A stretch of DNA of 36,259 nt, taken from NCBI GenBank assembly GCA_021295735.1, contig JAGWBU010000045.1:1-36259 (forward strand). The letters are read 5' to 3'. The stretch is from Candidatus Poribacteria bacterium (GTDB taxonomy: Bacteria; Poribacteria; WGA-4E; WGA-3G). This document shows positions 1 to 8,985 of this stretch, piece after piece (position 1 is the first letter of the stretch; every line of letters starts with the position of its first letter). The position numbers were made by a program, and so were the translations under genes. The notes beneath the pieces are model-generated. The model saw nothing but the letters and a program-made list of their open reading frames with translations. It was not told where the DNA came from and ran no database searches.

Positions 1-541
1 GTTTTTTGAATTTTGGCGTTTATTTTTAAGGCGTTCCCAGGCTTCTTTTGAAAATACTGAAACTACCTTTGTTAAAATCCATATTACGATCTTACCCATT
101 ATTACGATCTTACCCATTGCTTACTTACCTGTTTCAATTAGTGCTAATGTCAACTGAAAAAAATCTATGAAAAACCGCGAAGATGTCGGTGGGTTTCCTA
201 TTAACAGAACTACTCGTGAGATCAAACGTTTTTACCTTAGGTATTTGTTCCCTTCTCTTGAAACTACTGATCCGACAAGTTTCACTCTCAGTGCAATTAT
301 ACTACATCCGGTAAAGCAAATGCAAATCCAAATTGACAAGAACTAAAATGGCACTTTGGGTGTGCAAATATTTTCGCAGCGAGTTTTCAGAAGGAGACCT
401 TTTAGGTTTGTGAAAGGACGAGGCACAAACTAACAGTTTATGCTATAAGGGAGGACTTCACATAATTGCGTGTCAAGAATTTTACACACCCACCTATCTT
501 TGACTAAGCTCACGTTCTCATAAAAATATCCTCAATTGCAG
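1..541. other. Leader region without a supported gene
   Basis: I see no convincing gene here. The only structure is an exact tandem duplication of the 18-mer ATTACGATCTTACCCATT at 83-100 and 101-118. A 59-codon open frame at 167-346 (+) has no clear ribosome binding site and no recognisable family, so I do not call it. The remainder is AT-rich and leads to the acs promoter. Confidence 0.5.
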
Positions 542-570
542 TTGACATGATTACCGTTTTCCAATAAAAT
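542..570 (+). promoter_or_regulatory. Sigma70-type promoter for acs
   Basis: A consensus -35 TTGACA at 542-547 and TAAAAT at 565-570 are separated by exactly 17 nt. They lie about 70 nt upstream of the acs start codon, leaving a short leader. Only the spacing and hexamers support the call. Confidence 0.6.
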
Positions 571-640
571 ATGTCCTATACAACTTGTAAAGGCGTGTTG
601 AGAACTGTAGATTGATTTTTAGAGGAGATGAAAATATAAA

Positions 641-2584
641 ATGGCTAACAATATTTTTCCACCGATGGAGACTGCCTATCCAATCAGTGACGCTCACGTC
701 AACAGTTTGGAAGCGTATCAGGCACAATATGCTGAATCAATTCAAGACCCGGAAGGTTTTTGGGCAACAATTGCTGAGCGGTTGACGTGGTATCAAAAAT
801 GGGATACCGTTCGAGATTACGACTTTGTTAAAGCACAGATAAAATGGTTTGAAGGCGGCACGTTGAATGCTTGCTATAACTGTGTTGATCGGCACGTGGA
901 AGCAGGACACGGGGATGAGACAGCTATTATTTGGGAAGGAAATGACCCTTCCGAAGATAAGACATTTAGTTTTAGTGAATTGCTTGCAGAGGTCAAAAAG
1001 TTTGCCAATGTGTTGAAATCACAAGGTGTTGAAAAAGGCGACCGGATCTGTATCTATTTACAGATGGTGCCAGAATTGGCTATTGCGATGTTGGCATGTG
1101 CAAGGATTGGTGCGGTTCATTCCATCGTTTTTGGTGCGTTTTCAGCAGAATCACTGCGAGATCGCATTAACGACTCTGCTTGCAAACTGCTGATAACACA
1201 AGATACAGCATTGCGCGGTGCTCGAAGCGACATCCCGATGAAGGCAAACGCCGATGCTGCAGTCGCGGATTGTCCGTCTATTGAAAAAGTTGTTGTCGTG
1301 AAACGTACAGGGGATGCGGTTGATTTTGACGCTTCCCGTGATGTTTGGTGGCACGAAGCAATGGCAACTGCGGATGCCGAATGTGAACCTGAAGTGATGA
1401 ATGCTGAAGACCCGCTTTTTATTCTTTATACATCTGGGTCAACAGGAAAACCGAAAGGTGTTTTGCATACCACAGGCGGCTATCTGGTGTATACCTCATA
1501 TTCGCATCAGCAGGTTTTTGACTACCATGAAGGTGATGTATATTGGTGCACAGCAGATATAGGCTGGATTACCGGACATTCTTACATTATCTACGGTCCG
1601 CTGGCTAATCGTGCAATTAGCGTCATGTTTGAAGGTGTCCCGAATTACCCTGATTTTGGACGATTTTGGCAAGTCGTCCAGAAACATAAAGTTAATCTTT
1701 TCTACACTGCCCCCACAGCCCTGCGTGCCTTAATGAAAGAGGGCGATACATGGGTAGAAAAATACGATAGGTCTACGCTCCGATTGCTTGGCACAGTCGG
1801 TGAACCGATTAAAGAACCCGAGTGGTTGTGGTATTATAATATTGTTGGTGATAAACGGTGTCCGATAGTTGATACATGGTGGCAGACCGAAACGGGTGGA
1901 ATTCTCATTACACCATTACCCGCGGCGACTCCGCTGAAACCCGGTTCTGCAACGTTCCCATTTTTCGGCATAGAACCTGTGATCTTAGATGAAGAAGGAA
2001 ATGAAGTGGAAGGCAATCCTGCGACCGGTTATCTCTGTATTAAAACGGCTTGGCCCGGCATCATGCGTACAGTATATGGGGACCACGAACGTTTTATTGA
2101 TGTCTATTTTAGTAGGTTCCCTGGCTATTACATGACAGGCGATGGTGCGTTGCGTGATGAAGATGGTTATTACTGGATTACTGGTCGTGTAGACGATGTG
2201 CTGAATGTCTCTGGACATAGATTGGGCACAGCTGAGGTTGAAGGTGCTATCGGGCAACATGATGCTGTTGCAGAAGCTGCTGTTGTCGGATACCCGCATG
2301 ACATCAAGGGACAAGGTATCTATGCGTATGTCACGCTTATGACGGGTGAATCTGCCTCAGATGATGTAGCAACAGGCATCAAACAGGCGGTGCGGCAACA
2401 TATTGGTCCCATCGCTACACCGGATAAGATTCAGTTTACGCCTGCATTACCAAAGACCCGTTCGGGTAAAATTATGCGACGTATTCTCCGTAAAATAGCA
2501 GAAGGTGATATTTCTAATCTCGGTGATACTTCAACCCTTGCTGATCCGACAGTGGTTGAAGCATTGGTGGAAGGTAGACAGTAA
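641..2584 (+). CDS. acs: Acetyl-CoA synthetase (AMP-forming)
   Basis: Converts acetate, ATP and CoA to acetyl-CoA, AMP and pyrophosphate in the cytoplasm, via an acetyl-adenylate. At 647 aa it has the normal length of bacterial Acs. The N-terminal Acs-type domain is followed by the adenylate-forming P-loop [11 protein letters not shown] at about residue 263, the WWQTETGG segment that shapes the acetate pocket, [20 protein letters not shown], and the C-terminal lysine in RSGKIMRR (about residue 610). That lysine is catalytic and is the known target of reversible acetylation in the family. The ATG is preceded by AGAGGAGATG and a consensus promoter. The next gene starts 260 nt downstream after repeats, so acs is probably transcribed alone. 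Nothing in the protein looks damaged. Confidence 0.97.
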   Translation: MANNIFPPMETAYPISDAHVNSLEAYQAQYAESIQDPEGFWATIAERLTWYQKWDTVRDYDFVKAQIKWFEGGTLNACYNCVDRHVEAGHGDETAIIWEGNDPSEDKTFSFSELLAEVKKFANVLKSQGVEKGDRICIYLQMVPELAIAMLACARIGAVHSIVFGAFSAESLRDRINDSACKLLITQDTALRGARSDIPMKANADAAVADCPSIEKVVVVKRTGDAVDFDASRDVWWHEAMATADAECEPEVMNAEDPLFILYTSGSTGKPKGVLHTTGGYLVYTSYSHQQVFDYHEGDVYWCTADIGWITGHSYIIYGPLANRAISVMFEGVPNYPDFGRFWQVVQKHKVNLFYTAPTALRALMKEGDTWVEKYDRSTLRLLGTVGEPIKEPEWLWYYNIVGDKRCPIVDTWWQTETGGILITPLPAATPLKPGSATFPFFGIEPVILDEEGNEVEGNPATGYLCIKTAWPGIMRTVYGDHERFIDVYFSRFPGYYMTGDGALRDEDGYYWITGRVDDVLNVSGHRLGTAEVEGAIGQHDAVAEAAVVGYPHDIKGQGIYAYVTLMTGESASDDVATGIKQAVRQHIGPIATPDKIQFTPALPKTRSGKIMRRILRKIAEGDISNLGDTSTLADPTVVEALVEGRQ

Positions 2585-2598
2585 AGTTGATTGTATTG

Positions 2599-2822
2599 TT
2601 TATAGTGAATTAGGAAAATAAGTAGACATTTTCTTTTAAGTTGAAGCGTTTGTAGTTGCGTAATTTTTTACGTCTCTTCCTGTAGGAGCGAGCTCCAGCT
2701 CGCGACTTTATGGTTAAAACTGTGGAACGCTTGTAAAAGCACCAAACAACAGTGTATCATTAATTGTAAAATCTGCTATAAATGTGAGTTAATTTCATAA
2801 GGGCAGGTACGTGTGCCTGCCC
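2599..2822. repeat. Dispersed palindromes between acs and 2846
   Basis: The gap holds a TTTATAGTGAA motif at 2599-2609, shared with 8701-8711. It also holds a short hairpin GCGAGCT-CC-AGCTCGC at 2688-2703, and a second hairpin at 2801-2822 with GGGCAGG pairing to CCTGCCC. The second ends 23 nt before the next start codon, so it sits in that gene's leader. These look like genome-dispersed repeats. Confidence 0.5.
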
Positions 2823-2845
2823 AATTGCATGAGTGAGGAATACTT

Positions 2846-3340
2846 GTGGCATCAGCACAAAAAATTGTAGATGCATTGAAAAAACAGAACATCACTCATG
2901 CCGTTGGTGTACCAGACAACGGCAGTGCGCGAATTTACGAACTATTACGGGCAGATCAGGAAATTGAGGTTATTACGGTAACCCGCGAAGGAGAGGCATT
3001 CGCTATCGCAGCAGGATTGTATGTGGGTGGCAAAAAACCTGTTATTATCATACAAAATACAGGCTTCTTAGAATCTGGTGATGCAATCCGTGGCACTGTT
3101 ATAAATATGCAAGTGCCTGTTGTCGTCCTCATCGGCTATCGTGGGTATCATAATCGTGATGCTGATGGAAAATGGGTTGATTCTGTAGCTGCCTTTCTCG
3201 AACCGACGCTCAAAGCATGGAATTTACCGTATTATTTTTTAGAATCTGATGACGAGCTATTTACTATTGAATGGGCTTATCGTAAGTCTGCGGAAACTTC
3301 TTTGCCTGCTGCGGTGCTCCTCATAGGACATGCGAAATAA
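2846..3340 (+). CDS. Sulfopyruvate decarboxylase alpha-like ThDP-binding protein
   Basis: This 164-aa protein matches the pyrimidine-binding (N-terminal) ThDP domain found as the alpha subunit of sulfopyruvate decarboxylase (ComD) and in phosphonopyruvate decarboxylases. Visible family features are VGVPDNGSARIYELL near the N-terminus, a glutamate-bearing REGEAFAIAAG segment (residues 47-57) and KKPVIIIQNTGFLESGDAIRG. ThDP decarboxylases of this type need a second (PP-binding, beta) half, and no such gene follows; moeA is next. The protein must therefore pair with a beta subunit encoded elsewhere or act differently. The start is GTG with GTGAGGAA upstream. The substrate (sulfopyruvate, phosphonopyruvate or another 2-oxoacid) cannot be read from the sequence. 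Confidence 0.8.
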   Translation: MASAQKIVDALKKQNITHAVGVPDNGSARIYELLRADQEIEVITVTREGEAFAIAAGLYVGGKKPVIIIQNTGFLESGDAIRGTVINMQVPVVVLIGYRGYHNRDADGKWVDSVAAFLEPTLKAWNLPYYFLESDDELFTIEWAYRKSAETSLPAAVLLIGHAK

Positions 3341-3401
3341 AGAGAGGATCAGTTAAATTACTTGTGAATGTATCAAATAAAACTCGACTGGAGCGAATTA
3401 A

Positions 3402-4604
3402 ATGCTAAGTGTTGAAGAAGCACGTCAACAAATGTTAGACACTATCCCTGTTTTGCCAGCAGAAAAGCGGGAGATTCTCGCTTGTGCGGGTTATGTTCTC
3501 GCCGAAGCACTACATGCCACTGAAAATATTCCACCGTTTGACAATTCTGCGATGGATGGTTTTGCTGTCCGTTCAACAGACGTAAAGGACGCATCTAAAA
3601 AGAATCCTGCTGTGCTTTCAGTTGTTGAAACTATCGCTGCAGGGTATGCCCCAGAAAAACATGTTTCAAGTGGACAAGCTGCGCGAATTATGACCGGTGC
3701 AATGATGCCTGATGGAGCAGATGCTGTGGTGATGCAAGAGGTAACTGAACTTATTGGGGATAAGGTCAAAATCTTTGAAAACGTTGAGAAAAACGAAAAT
3801 GTTCGCTTCGCTGGTGAAAGTGTGAAACATGGAGACTGTGTAATGTCTCCCGGAAAAGTGCTTCGTCCACCTGAAGTTTCCATGCTTGCTTCACTTAATT
3901 GTGCAGAAGTGAGGGCGCATCGAAAACCGATGGTAGCCGTTGTCTCCACAGGTGATGAACTTACGCCACTCGGTGAACCGTTGATGCCCGGCAAAATTCG
4001 GGATAGCAATCGATACGGTATGTCCGCACAAGTTCAGAATGCTGGCGGCATCCCAATTGATATGGGTATTGCGCCCGATGATGAATCAGAAACAGAGCGT
4101 ATCTTCCGTGAATCTCTTTCGCAAGCAGATGCTTTGATTACAAGTGGCGGTGTTTCGGTGGGAGAGCATGATATAGTAAAAAACGTCCTGATGAAATTGG
4201 GTAAGATGAATTTTTGGCGTGTTGCAATGAAACCGGGCAAACCACAGGCTTACGGTATTATAGATGGAAAACCGATTTTTGGATTACCGGGTAATCCTGT
4301 GTCTTCACTCGTTGTCTTTGAACTTTTCGTACGTCCTGCCCTTCTGAAAATGGCAGGTCACACCGATCTACTACGTCCTACTTTCAAAGCTACCTTAGCA
4401 GCAGACATTACGAACAAAGATGGACGCGTAAATTATATGCGTGCGATTCTTACAGAAGAGAATGGGCAATACACTGCTAAAACAACGGGACCGCAAGGCT
4501 CTGGTATCCTCCATTCTCTTGTGTTAGCAAACGGATTGATAACCATTCCATCTGGCGTGACTTTACATGCAGGCGAGACCGTAGATGCGCAATTTTTGCA
4601 CTAA
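3402..4604 (+). CDS. moeA: Molybdopterin molybdenumtransferase MoeA
   Basis: Inserts molybdate into adenylylated molybdopterin, the last step of molybdenum cofactor synthesis in the cytoplasm. At 400 aa it has the family length. The order is MoeA N-terminal domains I and II (PPFDNSAMDGFAV at about 45, GAMMPDGADAVVMQE at about 98), the MoCF-binding domain with VVSTGDEL, GKIRDSNRYG and TSGGVSVGEHD, then MKPGKPQAYG and GLPGNPVSSLVVFELF, and a C-terminal domain IV. No other cofactor-synthesis gene is nearby. It lies 61 nt after the decarboxylase-like gene and 11 nt before the hydrolase, which suggests cotranscription. The ATG start has a weak GGAG at 3391-3394. Confidence 0.95.
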   Translation: MLSVEEARQQMLDTIPVLPAEKREILACAGYVLAEALHATENIPPFDNSAMDGFAVRSTDVKDASKKNPAVLSVVETIAAGYAPEKHVSSGQAARIMTGAMMPDGADAVVMQEVTELIGDKVKIFENVEKNENVRFAGESVKHGDCVMSPGKVLRPPEVSMLASLNCAEVRAHRKPMVAVVSTGDELTPLGEPLMPGKIRDSNRYGMSAQVQNAGGIPIDMGIAPDDESETERIFRESLSQADALITSGGVSVGEHDIVKNVLMKLGKMNFWRVAMKPGKPQAYGIIDGKPIFGLPGNPVSSLVVFELFVRPALLKMAGHTDLLRPTFKATLAADITNKDGRVNYMRAILTEENGQYTAKTTGPQGSGILHSLVLANGLITIPSGVTLHAGETVDAQFLH

Positions 4605-4615
4605 ATAATACCGTT

Positions 4616-5353
4616 ATGGCAAGCGTAACAACACGCATTGCATATTGGGGAAAGATGGCTTACTTGGATACTGGCGTTTCAGGTAATCCCCTGCTTTTCT
4701 TGCATGGAACAGGATGTAATTCATCGGATTGGAAATCGGTTATTGAACAATTACCCCACCAGCAACGTCATATAACACTTGATTTCCGTGGACATGGACA
4801 GAGTAGTGTACCCACCCAACTGTTTACATTAGCTAACCTTGCTGATGATGTCCTACACCTTGTAAATTCAATCGGAATTCAAAAATTGATTCTTGTTGGG
4901 CATAGTCTTGGTGGCATGGTTGCAATGGAAGCTGCAAAGCGTTCATCTTGTATCGCAGGACTCGTTTTACTTGAGGGGTGGACGAGTCTCTCATCTGCAG
5001 GAAGTGCTTTTGACACAGGAAGGTTTTACGGTTCATTGTCCGATACAGAGATTAAAAACATTCAACGGAAAGCTGAAAAGACGCGAAACCGTTTTACACC
5101 AAATGTCTGGGGAAGTTTTTGGACATCTGTCAAAAATTATGATGCTTACAGTTACCTTGAAAAAACATGCATTCCTATCTATGAGGTATTTGGTGGTATG
5201 GGTAAAAATGAATTAACCGAGCAGAAGTTGAGGATTCCATCAAATCCAAATATTCAGTTGATATGGGTGCCTAATGCGGGACATTATTTGCCACACGAAT
5301 GTCCGGTGGCGGTGTCTAAAATCTGCATTAATTTTGTGGAAGCATTTTCCTAA
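4616..5353 (+). CDS. Alpha/beta-fold hydrolase
   Basis: A 245-aa alpha/beta hydrolase. It shows LLFLHGTGCNSSDW (oxyanion-hole HG), LDFRGHGQSS, the nucleophile elbow VGHSLGG with serine near residue 97, and the C-terminal catalytic histidine in NAGHYLPHECP. The lid region is short and no signal peptide is present, so it is probably cytoplasmic. The substrate cannot be told; the family covers esterases, haloperoxidase-like and C-C bond hydrolases. The gene follows moeA after 11 nt with no clear Shine-Dalgarno of its own, consistent with translational coupling. The ATG at 4652 (MAYLDTG) is an alternative start. Confidence 0.85.
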   Translation: MASVTTRIAYWGKMAYLDTGVSGNPLLFLHGTGCNSSDWKSVIEQLPHQQRHITLDFRGHGQSSVPTQLFTLANLADDVLHLVNSIGIQKLILVGHSLGGMVAMEAAKRSSCIAGLVLLEGWTSLSSAGSAFDTGRFYGSLSDTEIKNIQRKAEKTRNRFTPNVWGSFWTSVKNYDAYSYLEKTCIPIYEVFGGMGKNELTEQKLRIPSNPNIQLIWVPNAGHYLPHECPVAVSKICINFVEAFS

Positions 5354-5373
5354 TCGCTCTATTAGCTGGGGCG

Positions 5374-5461
5374 GTAGGTTCGGTTTCCCGCCAAATACGC
5401 CAAATACGCCAAATGCGCGTATGGCATTTGGCGTATTTGGCGTTGATTCACCGAACCTACC
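5374..5461. repeat. Nested palindromic repeat between convergent genes
   Basis: The outer arms are GGTAGGTTCGGT (5374-5385) and ACCGAACCTACC (5450-5461). Inside is a perfect 19-bp stem CGCCAAATACGCCAAATGC (5398-5416) with GCATTTGGCGTATTTGGCG (5424-5442) around a 7-nt loop GCGTATG. The 5' arm carries one extra CGCCAAATA unit. It sits between two converging genes and could act as a two-way terminator, but relatives at 14306 and 32571-32687 show that it belongs to a dispersed family. Confidence 0.85.
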
Positions 5462-5495
5462 AAGAATGTACACATATTTTGATTTTACTATAAAC

Positions 5496-6332
5496 TCACT
5501 TTTCCTTAGGTATTTCAACCGGCAAATCCAGCCGGTCTCCCCACTCTTTCCAAGACCCAATGTAGTTGCTTACTTTCGGATAACCGATAAGCCGCAACGC
5601 CAAATAGGTTTGGGAAGAGCGGTAACCACCCTGTCAGTAACACATTACCTGTTTTTCAGGCGTGATCCCAACTGATTCATACATTTGCTTGAGTTCATCT
5701 GCGGATTTAAATGCGCCGTTTTCATCAAGGTTTTTGAGCCACTCTATATGGATAGAACTGGGAATTGCACCTGCGCGTTCAGCGCGAGCAACCCTCCCGT
5801 AGTGTTCATCATCTGTACGGGTATCCAAGGAAATGAAATTTTCTTGGTTTAGTGATGCACGAATTACATCCGCATCCATGTGTATACTACGTTTTGCTTC
5901 TATCGGAAATTGTGGCACTTCAGGCGGTTCAACGCCTTCAGTGCTGACCGGACCGTCTGCGGCTACCCATGCTTTGAAACCGCCATCAAGTAAACGGACA
6001 TCAGAATGACCCAAATACTCACAAAACCATAATCCGCGTGAGGCACGTGTTCCTGAAATGTTTTCATACCATATAATTGTTTTAGCGTGGTCAAGACCTC
6101 GTTGTTGAAACAGGTAAGCAATCATCCACATAAAAGTATCAAATGTCTCTTTGCGGGTATTGATGAGGCTCAACCCAAACAGATCAAGATGAAGCGCGCC
6201 TGGGATATGTCCGCGTTGATATTCATGCGTCGGACGTGTATCAACGATACAAAACGTTGCATCGTCAAGATTGCTTTTCAATTCCTCAACTGAAATTACG
6301 AGTTGAGGGTTTTCATAACCTTTGTACGCCAT
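5496..6332 (-). CDS. Two-domain rhodanese with in-frame TGA at the nucleophile
   Basis: A thiosulfate/3-mercaptopyruvate sulfurtransferase-type protein with two rhodanese domains. The N-terminal domain (about residues 10-130) has [20 protein letters not shown] and, at the loop, [12 protein letters not shown] with no cysteine, as is normal for the inactive half. The C-terminal domain (about 145-278) has [12 protein letters not shown]. At the active-site loop the frame reads CY-TGA-QGGYRSS, with TGA at 5634-5636. It then continues without a stop for 46 codons of good rhodanese sequence ([20 protein letters not shown]) to a TGA at 5496-5498. In relatives this loop is YCQGGYR, so TGA replaces exactly the catalytic cysteine. 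It is either selenocysteine or a nonsense mutation. The ATG at 6332 has AGGTGG 7 nt upstream and is preferred to an overlapping TTG at 6338. The gene directly follows the MATE gene. Confidence 0.8.
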
Positions 6333-6334
6333 TT

Positions 6335-7723
6335 TCAAACCACCTTTCTGGTAGCATTTCCTCTACCATTTTTGACAATCTTTATTGTTTTCCAATTTCC
6401 GGTTCGATACCAAAGCCACATAGCTGCACCTTGTACTACATTTGAAAGTGCAATTCCGATCCAAACGCCTTTCAGCCCGATATAATGTGACAATAAAATA
6501 ACAAGCCCTAAACCGACTCCCATCTGAGCAGCGAGGGTAATAATCATTGGTGAAAGGGTATCGCCTGCACCGTTAAGTGCTTTGCCCAATACTAAGGAAA
6601 ATGCTATAAATCCAAATGTGAGCGATAGAAACTGAAGGTAAACAGATCCAATTTTTATAACTTCTAAGTCATTGGTAAAAATCTGAATAAACATCTCCGG
6701 AAAAATGAGGAAAAGCGCACCAATACCTGCCATAACCGTTGTCCCTAACATATTTTCCACTTTAGCCGATTTTTCTGCGCGTTCTATCTGATTTGCACCT
6801 AAATTCTGTCCGACTACAGGGGCAACAGCATTCGCAATTCCAAAACCTGGGTTCATTACCAGTATTCGGAGACGCATGCAGATGGTATAGGCAGCAACTG
6901 CATATTTGCCGTAGGGACCTATAACCCACAGGAAACCGAGGCGAGATAAATGTCGCCAGAAACCTTGCATAGAACTATAAATGCCTAATCGTAAAATGTC
7001 AAGCATTTCTACGAGATCAGAGCGAAATTGTACGTTTCGTAAGGATATTGGGGCGCGTCCGCTGAAACATAGAAAAAGTAGAATAATGACACCGATGCCT
7101 CTGCCAATGAGCGTTGCGTAAGCTGAACCTGCTACACCCAGTTTCGGGAATTTCCATAGTCCAAAAATTAACAGCGGATCAAGTACAATGTTAATCAACG
7201 TGGATAAAATTAACACTACCATCGGGGTAATAGCATCACCACCAGCACGGAATATTGAGCCAAGTGTCATTGACAAAAACATCGTGCTGATACCAACAAG
7301 AATAATATGCATGTAAGTTGTGCCGAGTTGTATCACCTCCAGATCAGTTGTTCGGACAGCCCGTAAACCAAATTCTGCTAATGGGTAGCCGACAATACCG
7401 ATACCGATGGCAAAGAAAAATGCTAATAGAATTGCCTGCATTGCCACGTGTCCGGCTTGCGCGTGATTCCTTGCTCCCAAGTATTGTGCCACCATAATCC
7501 CCGCACCGGTTGAGATACCGAGCGAAAAAACAGCAATTAACCTTAACAAATTACCGCTTACCCCAACGGCTGCGATTGCAGCTGGCCCTAATCTGCCAAC
7601 AAAAATCATATCAACAATATTGAATGTGTCTTGGAGAATATAACCGAACGTTATCGGCACTGCAAGCTGTAACAGATGGCGTAGCAGGCTACCTTGAGTC
7701 AAATCACCCCGTGTTTTATTCAT
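6335..7723 (-). CDS. MATE family efflux transporter
   Basis: A 462-aa multidrug and toxin extrusion-type cation antiporter of the inner membrane with about twelve hydrophobic segments in two related halves. The N-terminal half begins LLQLAVPITFGYILQDTFNIVDMIFVGRLGPAAIAAVG, the typical MATE opening. Each half carries a glycine-rich GAGIMVAQYLGA / ANAVAPVVGQNLGA segment, and the C-terminal half has LGKALNGAGDTLSPM. The exported substrate is unknown. The ATG is preceded by AAGGAT. Its stop overlaps the region of the rhodanese start, so the two are probably cotranscribed. Confidence 0.93.
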   Translation of the reverse strand: MNKTRGDLTQGSLLRHLLQLAVPITFGYILQDTFNIVDMIFVGRLGPAAIAAVGVSGNLLRLIAVFSLGISTGAGIMVAQYLGARNHAQAGHVAMQAILLAFFFAIGIGIVGYPLAEFGLRAVRTTDLEVIQLGTTYMHIILVGISTMFLSMTLGSIFRAGGDAITPMVVLILSTLINIVLDPLLIFGLWKFPKLGVAGSAYATLIGRGIGVIILLFLCFSGRAPISLRNVQFRSDLVEMLDILRLGIYSSMQGFWRHLSRLGFLWVIGPYGKYAVAAYTICMRLRILVMNPGFGIANAVAPVVGQNLGANQIERAEKSAKVENMLGTTVMAGIGALFLIFPEMFIQIFTNDLEVIKIGSVYLQFLSLTFGFIAFSLVLGKALNGAGDTLSPMIITLAAQMGVGLGLVILLSHYIGLKGVWIGIALSNVVQGAAMWLWYRTGNWKTIKIVKNGRGNATRKVV

Positions 7724-7876
7724 TCATATCCTTACTGCTCTGCTGTATAAACAATTCTTTTGCCATCCCTACCGTATCCTAACTTTACTGATCCAATTTG
7801 CGCTTGCAATTTAACAGCAACTGATTTATACTCAAACTAAAACACACTAACTTAATACAAAGAAGGAAATAGAACT

Positions 7877-8692
7877 GTGCGAGTTTTGATTATGTCTGAT
7901 ATGGAGGGCGTAAGCGGCATCGTTGTATGGGATCAAGTTGATGGCGGCGCTGCGATGTTTGAAGAGGGCAGACTTCTCTACACTGAAGAGATTAACGCTG
8001 CGGTGCGCGGTGCTAAAGCTGCTGGTGCTACGGAGATCGTCGTTGTTGATTGCCATGGTGCCGGGCGAGGCTGGACATTTAATTCGCTTATCCCAGACAA
8101 AATACATCCGGATTGTGAATGGGTGGCACACCACGGATGGGGACGGTTTGACGACATGTGGAAAGATGGGTGCGATGCTTGTTTGCTCATCGGGATGCAT
8201 GCCCGAAGTGGTACTCCCGATGGTGTGCTGTGCCATACTATTTCTACCGTCCAATATCGGAATCTTTGGTTCAACGATGATCTTGTAGGGGAAACCGGTG
8301 TAAATGCAGCGCTTAACGGGCATTTTGGCGTTCCGATTGTGCTTGTCACAGGTGATACTGCAGTGTGTAGGGAAGCTAAAGAACTGCTCGGGGACACGCT
8401 GCCAACTGTTGCCGTTAAAAAAGGACTCAGCCGGTACAGCGCAAGACAAATCCCACCAGTTCGTTCCCGTCAAATGATAGAAGACGCAACCAAAGATGCT
8501 CTCTCAGATTTAACAAGGGTTCGTCCTTACGTGCCTGCTCAACCCACTACAATCAAAATTGAAGTTTCCAGTGTAGATAAACTTGCTGACTTCAAAGGGC
8601 GACCAGGCGTTGAAATAACGGGTCCCGTCACAGCTGAGAGCCGCGCAAAAGATTGGATGACAGCGTGGAATCAGTTCTGGCCTTATGCCTAA
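7877..8692 (+). CDS. M55 family D-aminopeptidase (DppA-like)
   Basis: A 271-aa zinc peptidase of MEROPS family M55, whose founder is Bacillus DppA, which removes N-terminal D-amino acids from short peptides. The expected metal ligands are at the expected places: D8 and E10 in MSDMEGVSG, H60 in VVDCHGAGRGW, H108 in LIGMHARSG, and E139 in LVGETGVNA. The length equals DppA. There is no signal peptide, so it acts in the cytoplasm. The GTG start follows GAAGGAAATAGAACT. No dipeptide ABC transporter genes accompany it, unlike the Bacillus dpp operon. A role in recycling D-Ala peptides is possible but inferred. Confidence 0.92.
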   Translation: MRVLIMSDMEGVSGIVVWDQVDGGAAMFEEGRLLYTEEINAAVRGAKAAGATEIVVVDCHGAGRGWTFNSLIPDKIHPDCEWVAHHGWGRFDDMWKDGCDACLLIGMHARSGTPDGVLCHTISTVQYRNLWFNDDLVGETGVNAALNGHFGVPIVLVTGDTAVCREAKELLGDTLPTVAVKKGLSRYSARQIPPVRSRQMIEDATKDALSDLTRVRPYVPAQPTTIKIEVSSVDKLADFKGRPGVEITGPVTAESRAKDWMTAWNQFWPYA

Positions 8693-8700
8693 AACTTCAT

Positions 8701-8945
8701 TTTATAGTGAACTTTGAAATTATTGGGACGCTTGATAAACTTATTTTGGAAACATAACGGACAACAGAAGTTGTAGCACAAATTTTATGAAGATTAATTT
8801 TTTAATTCGGTAATTTCTTGTTAGGTATATGTCTGAATATGTCGGGACTAAAGAGCGTGTCCGCAACGTTTTCTATAAACATATCGTCCCTACGGGACTA
8901 AGGAAAATACCGAATTTATCCCATTAATTATAGGTTTACTATAAA
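8701..8945. mobile_element. Probable MITE with TTTATAGT ends
   Basis: The only sequence between two convergent genes is bounded by imperfect inverted ends of about 28 nt. The left end starts TTTATAGTGAAC (8701) and continues to TTGGGA. The right end, read in reverse, starts TTTATAGTAAAC (8945) and continues to ATGGGA. Nested inside are AATTCGGTA (8812) and TACCGAATT (8909) and two GGGACTAA copies. No long open frame is present. A target duplication is not obvious. The same end motif occurs alone at 2599 and near 5484. Confidence 0.45.
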
Positions 8946-8985
8946 TCGGCGCGCTTACAAACGGATCTCTATATTTAAAGATAGA

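Noticed and set aside
83-118. Two adjacent 18-mers as a start of a CRISPR array
   Set aside because: Only two copies with no spacer between them; this is a simple tandem duplication.
167-346. A 59-codon frame in the leader (MKNREDVGGFPINRTTREIK)
   Set aside because: No ribosome binding site, no recognisable family and no neighbours in support; too short to trust.
5389-5442. Repeated CGCCAAATA units as a CRISPR or microsatellite
   Set aside because: Three units on one arm and their complement on the other make a hairpin; no spacers.
5634-5636. TGA read as tryptophan (altered genetic code) in the rhodanese
   Set aside because: Other genes here end in TGA and use TGG normally, and the family has Cys, not Trp, at this place.
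5274-5675. A 133-codon plus-strand frame across the palindrome and the rhodanese 3' end
   Set aside because: It overlaps the coding strand of the rhodanese and the repeat, has no ribosome binding site and no family; it is a shadow frame.
7847-8473. A 208-codon minus-strand frame opposite the M55 peptidase
   Set aside because: The plus-strand frame has all M55 metal ligands; the antisense frame has none of any family.
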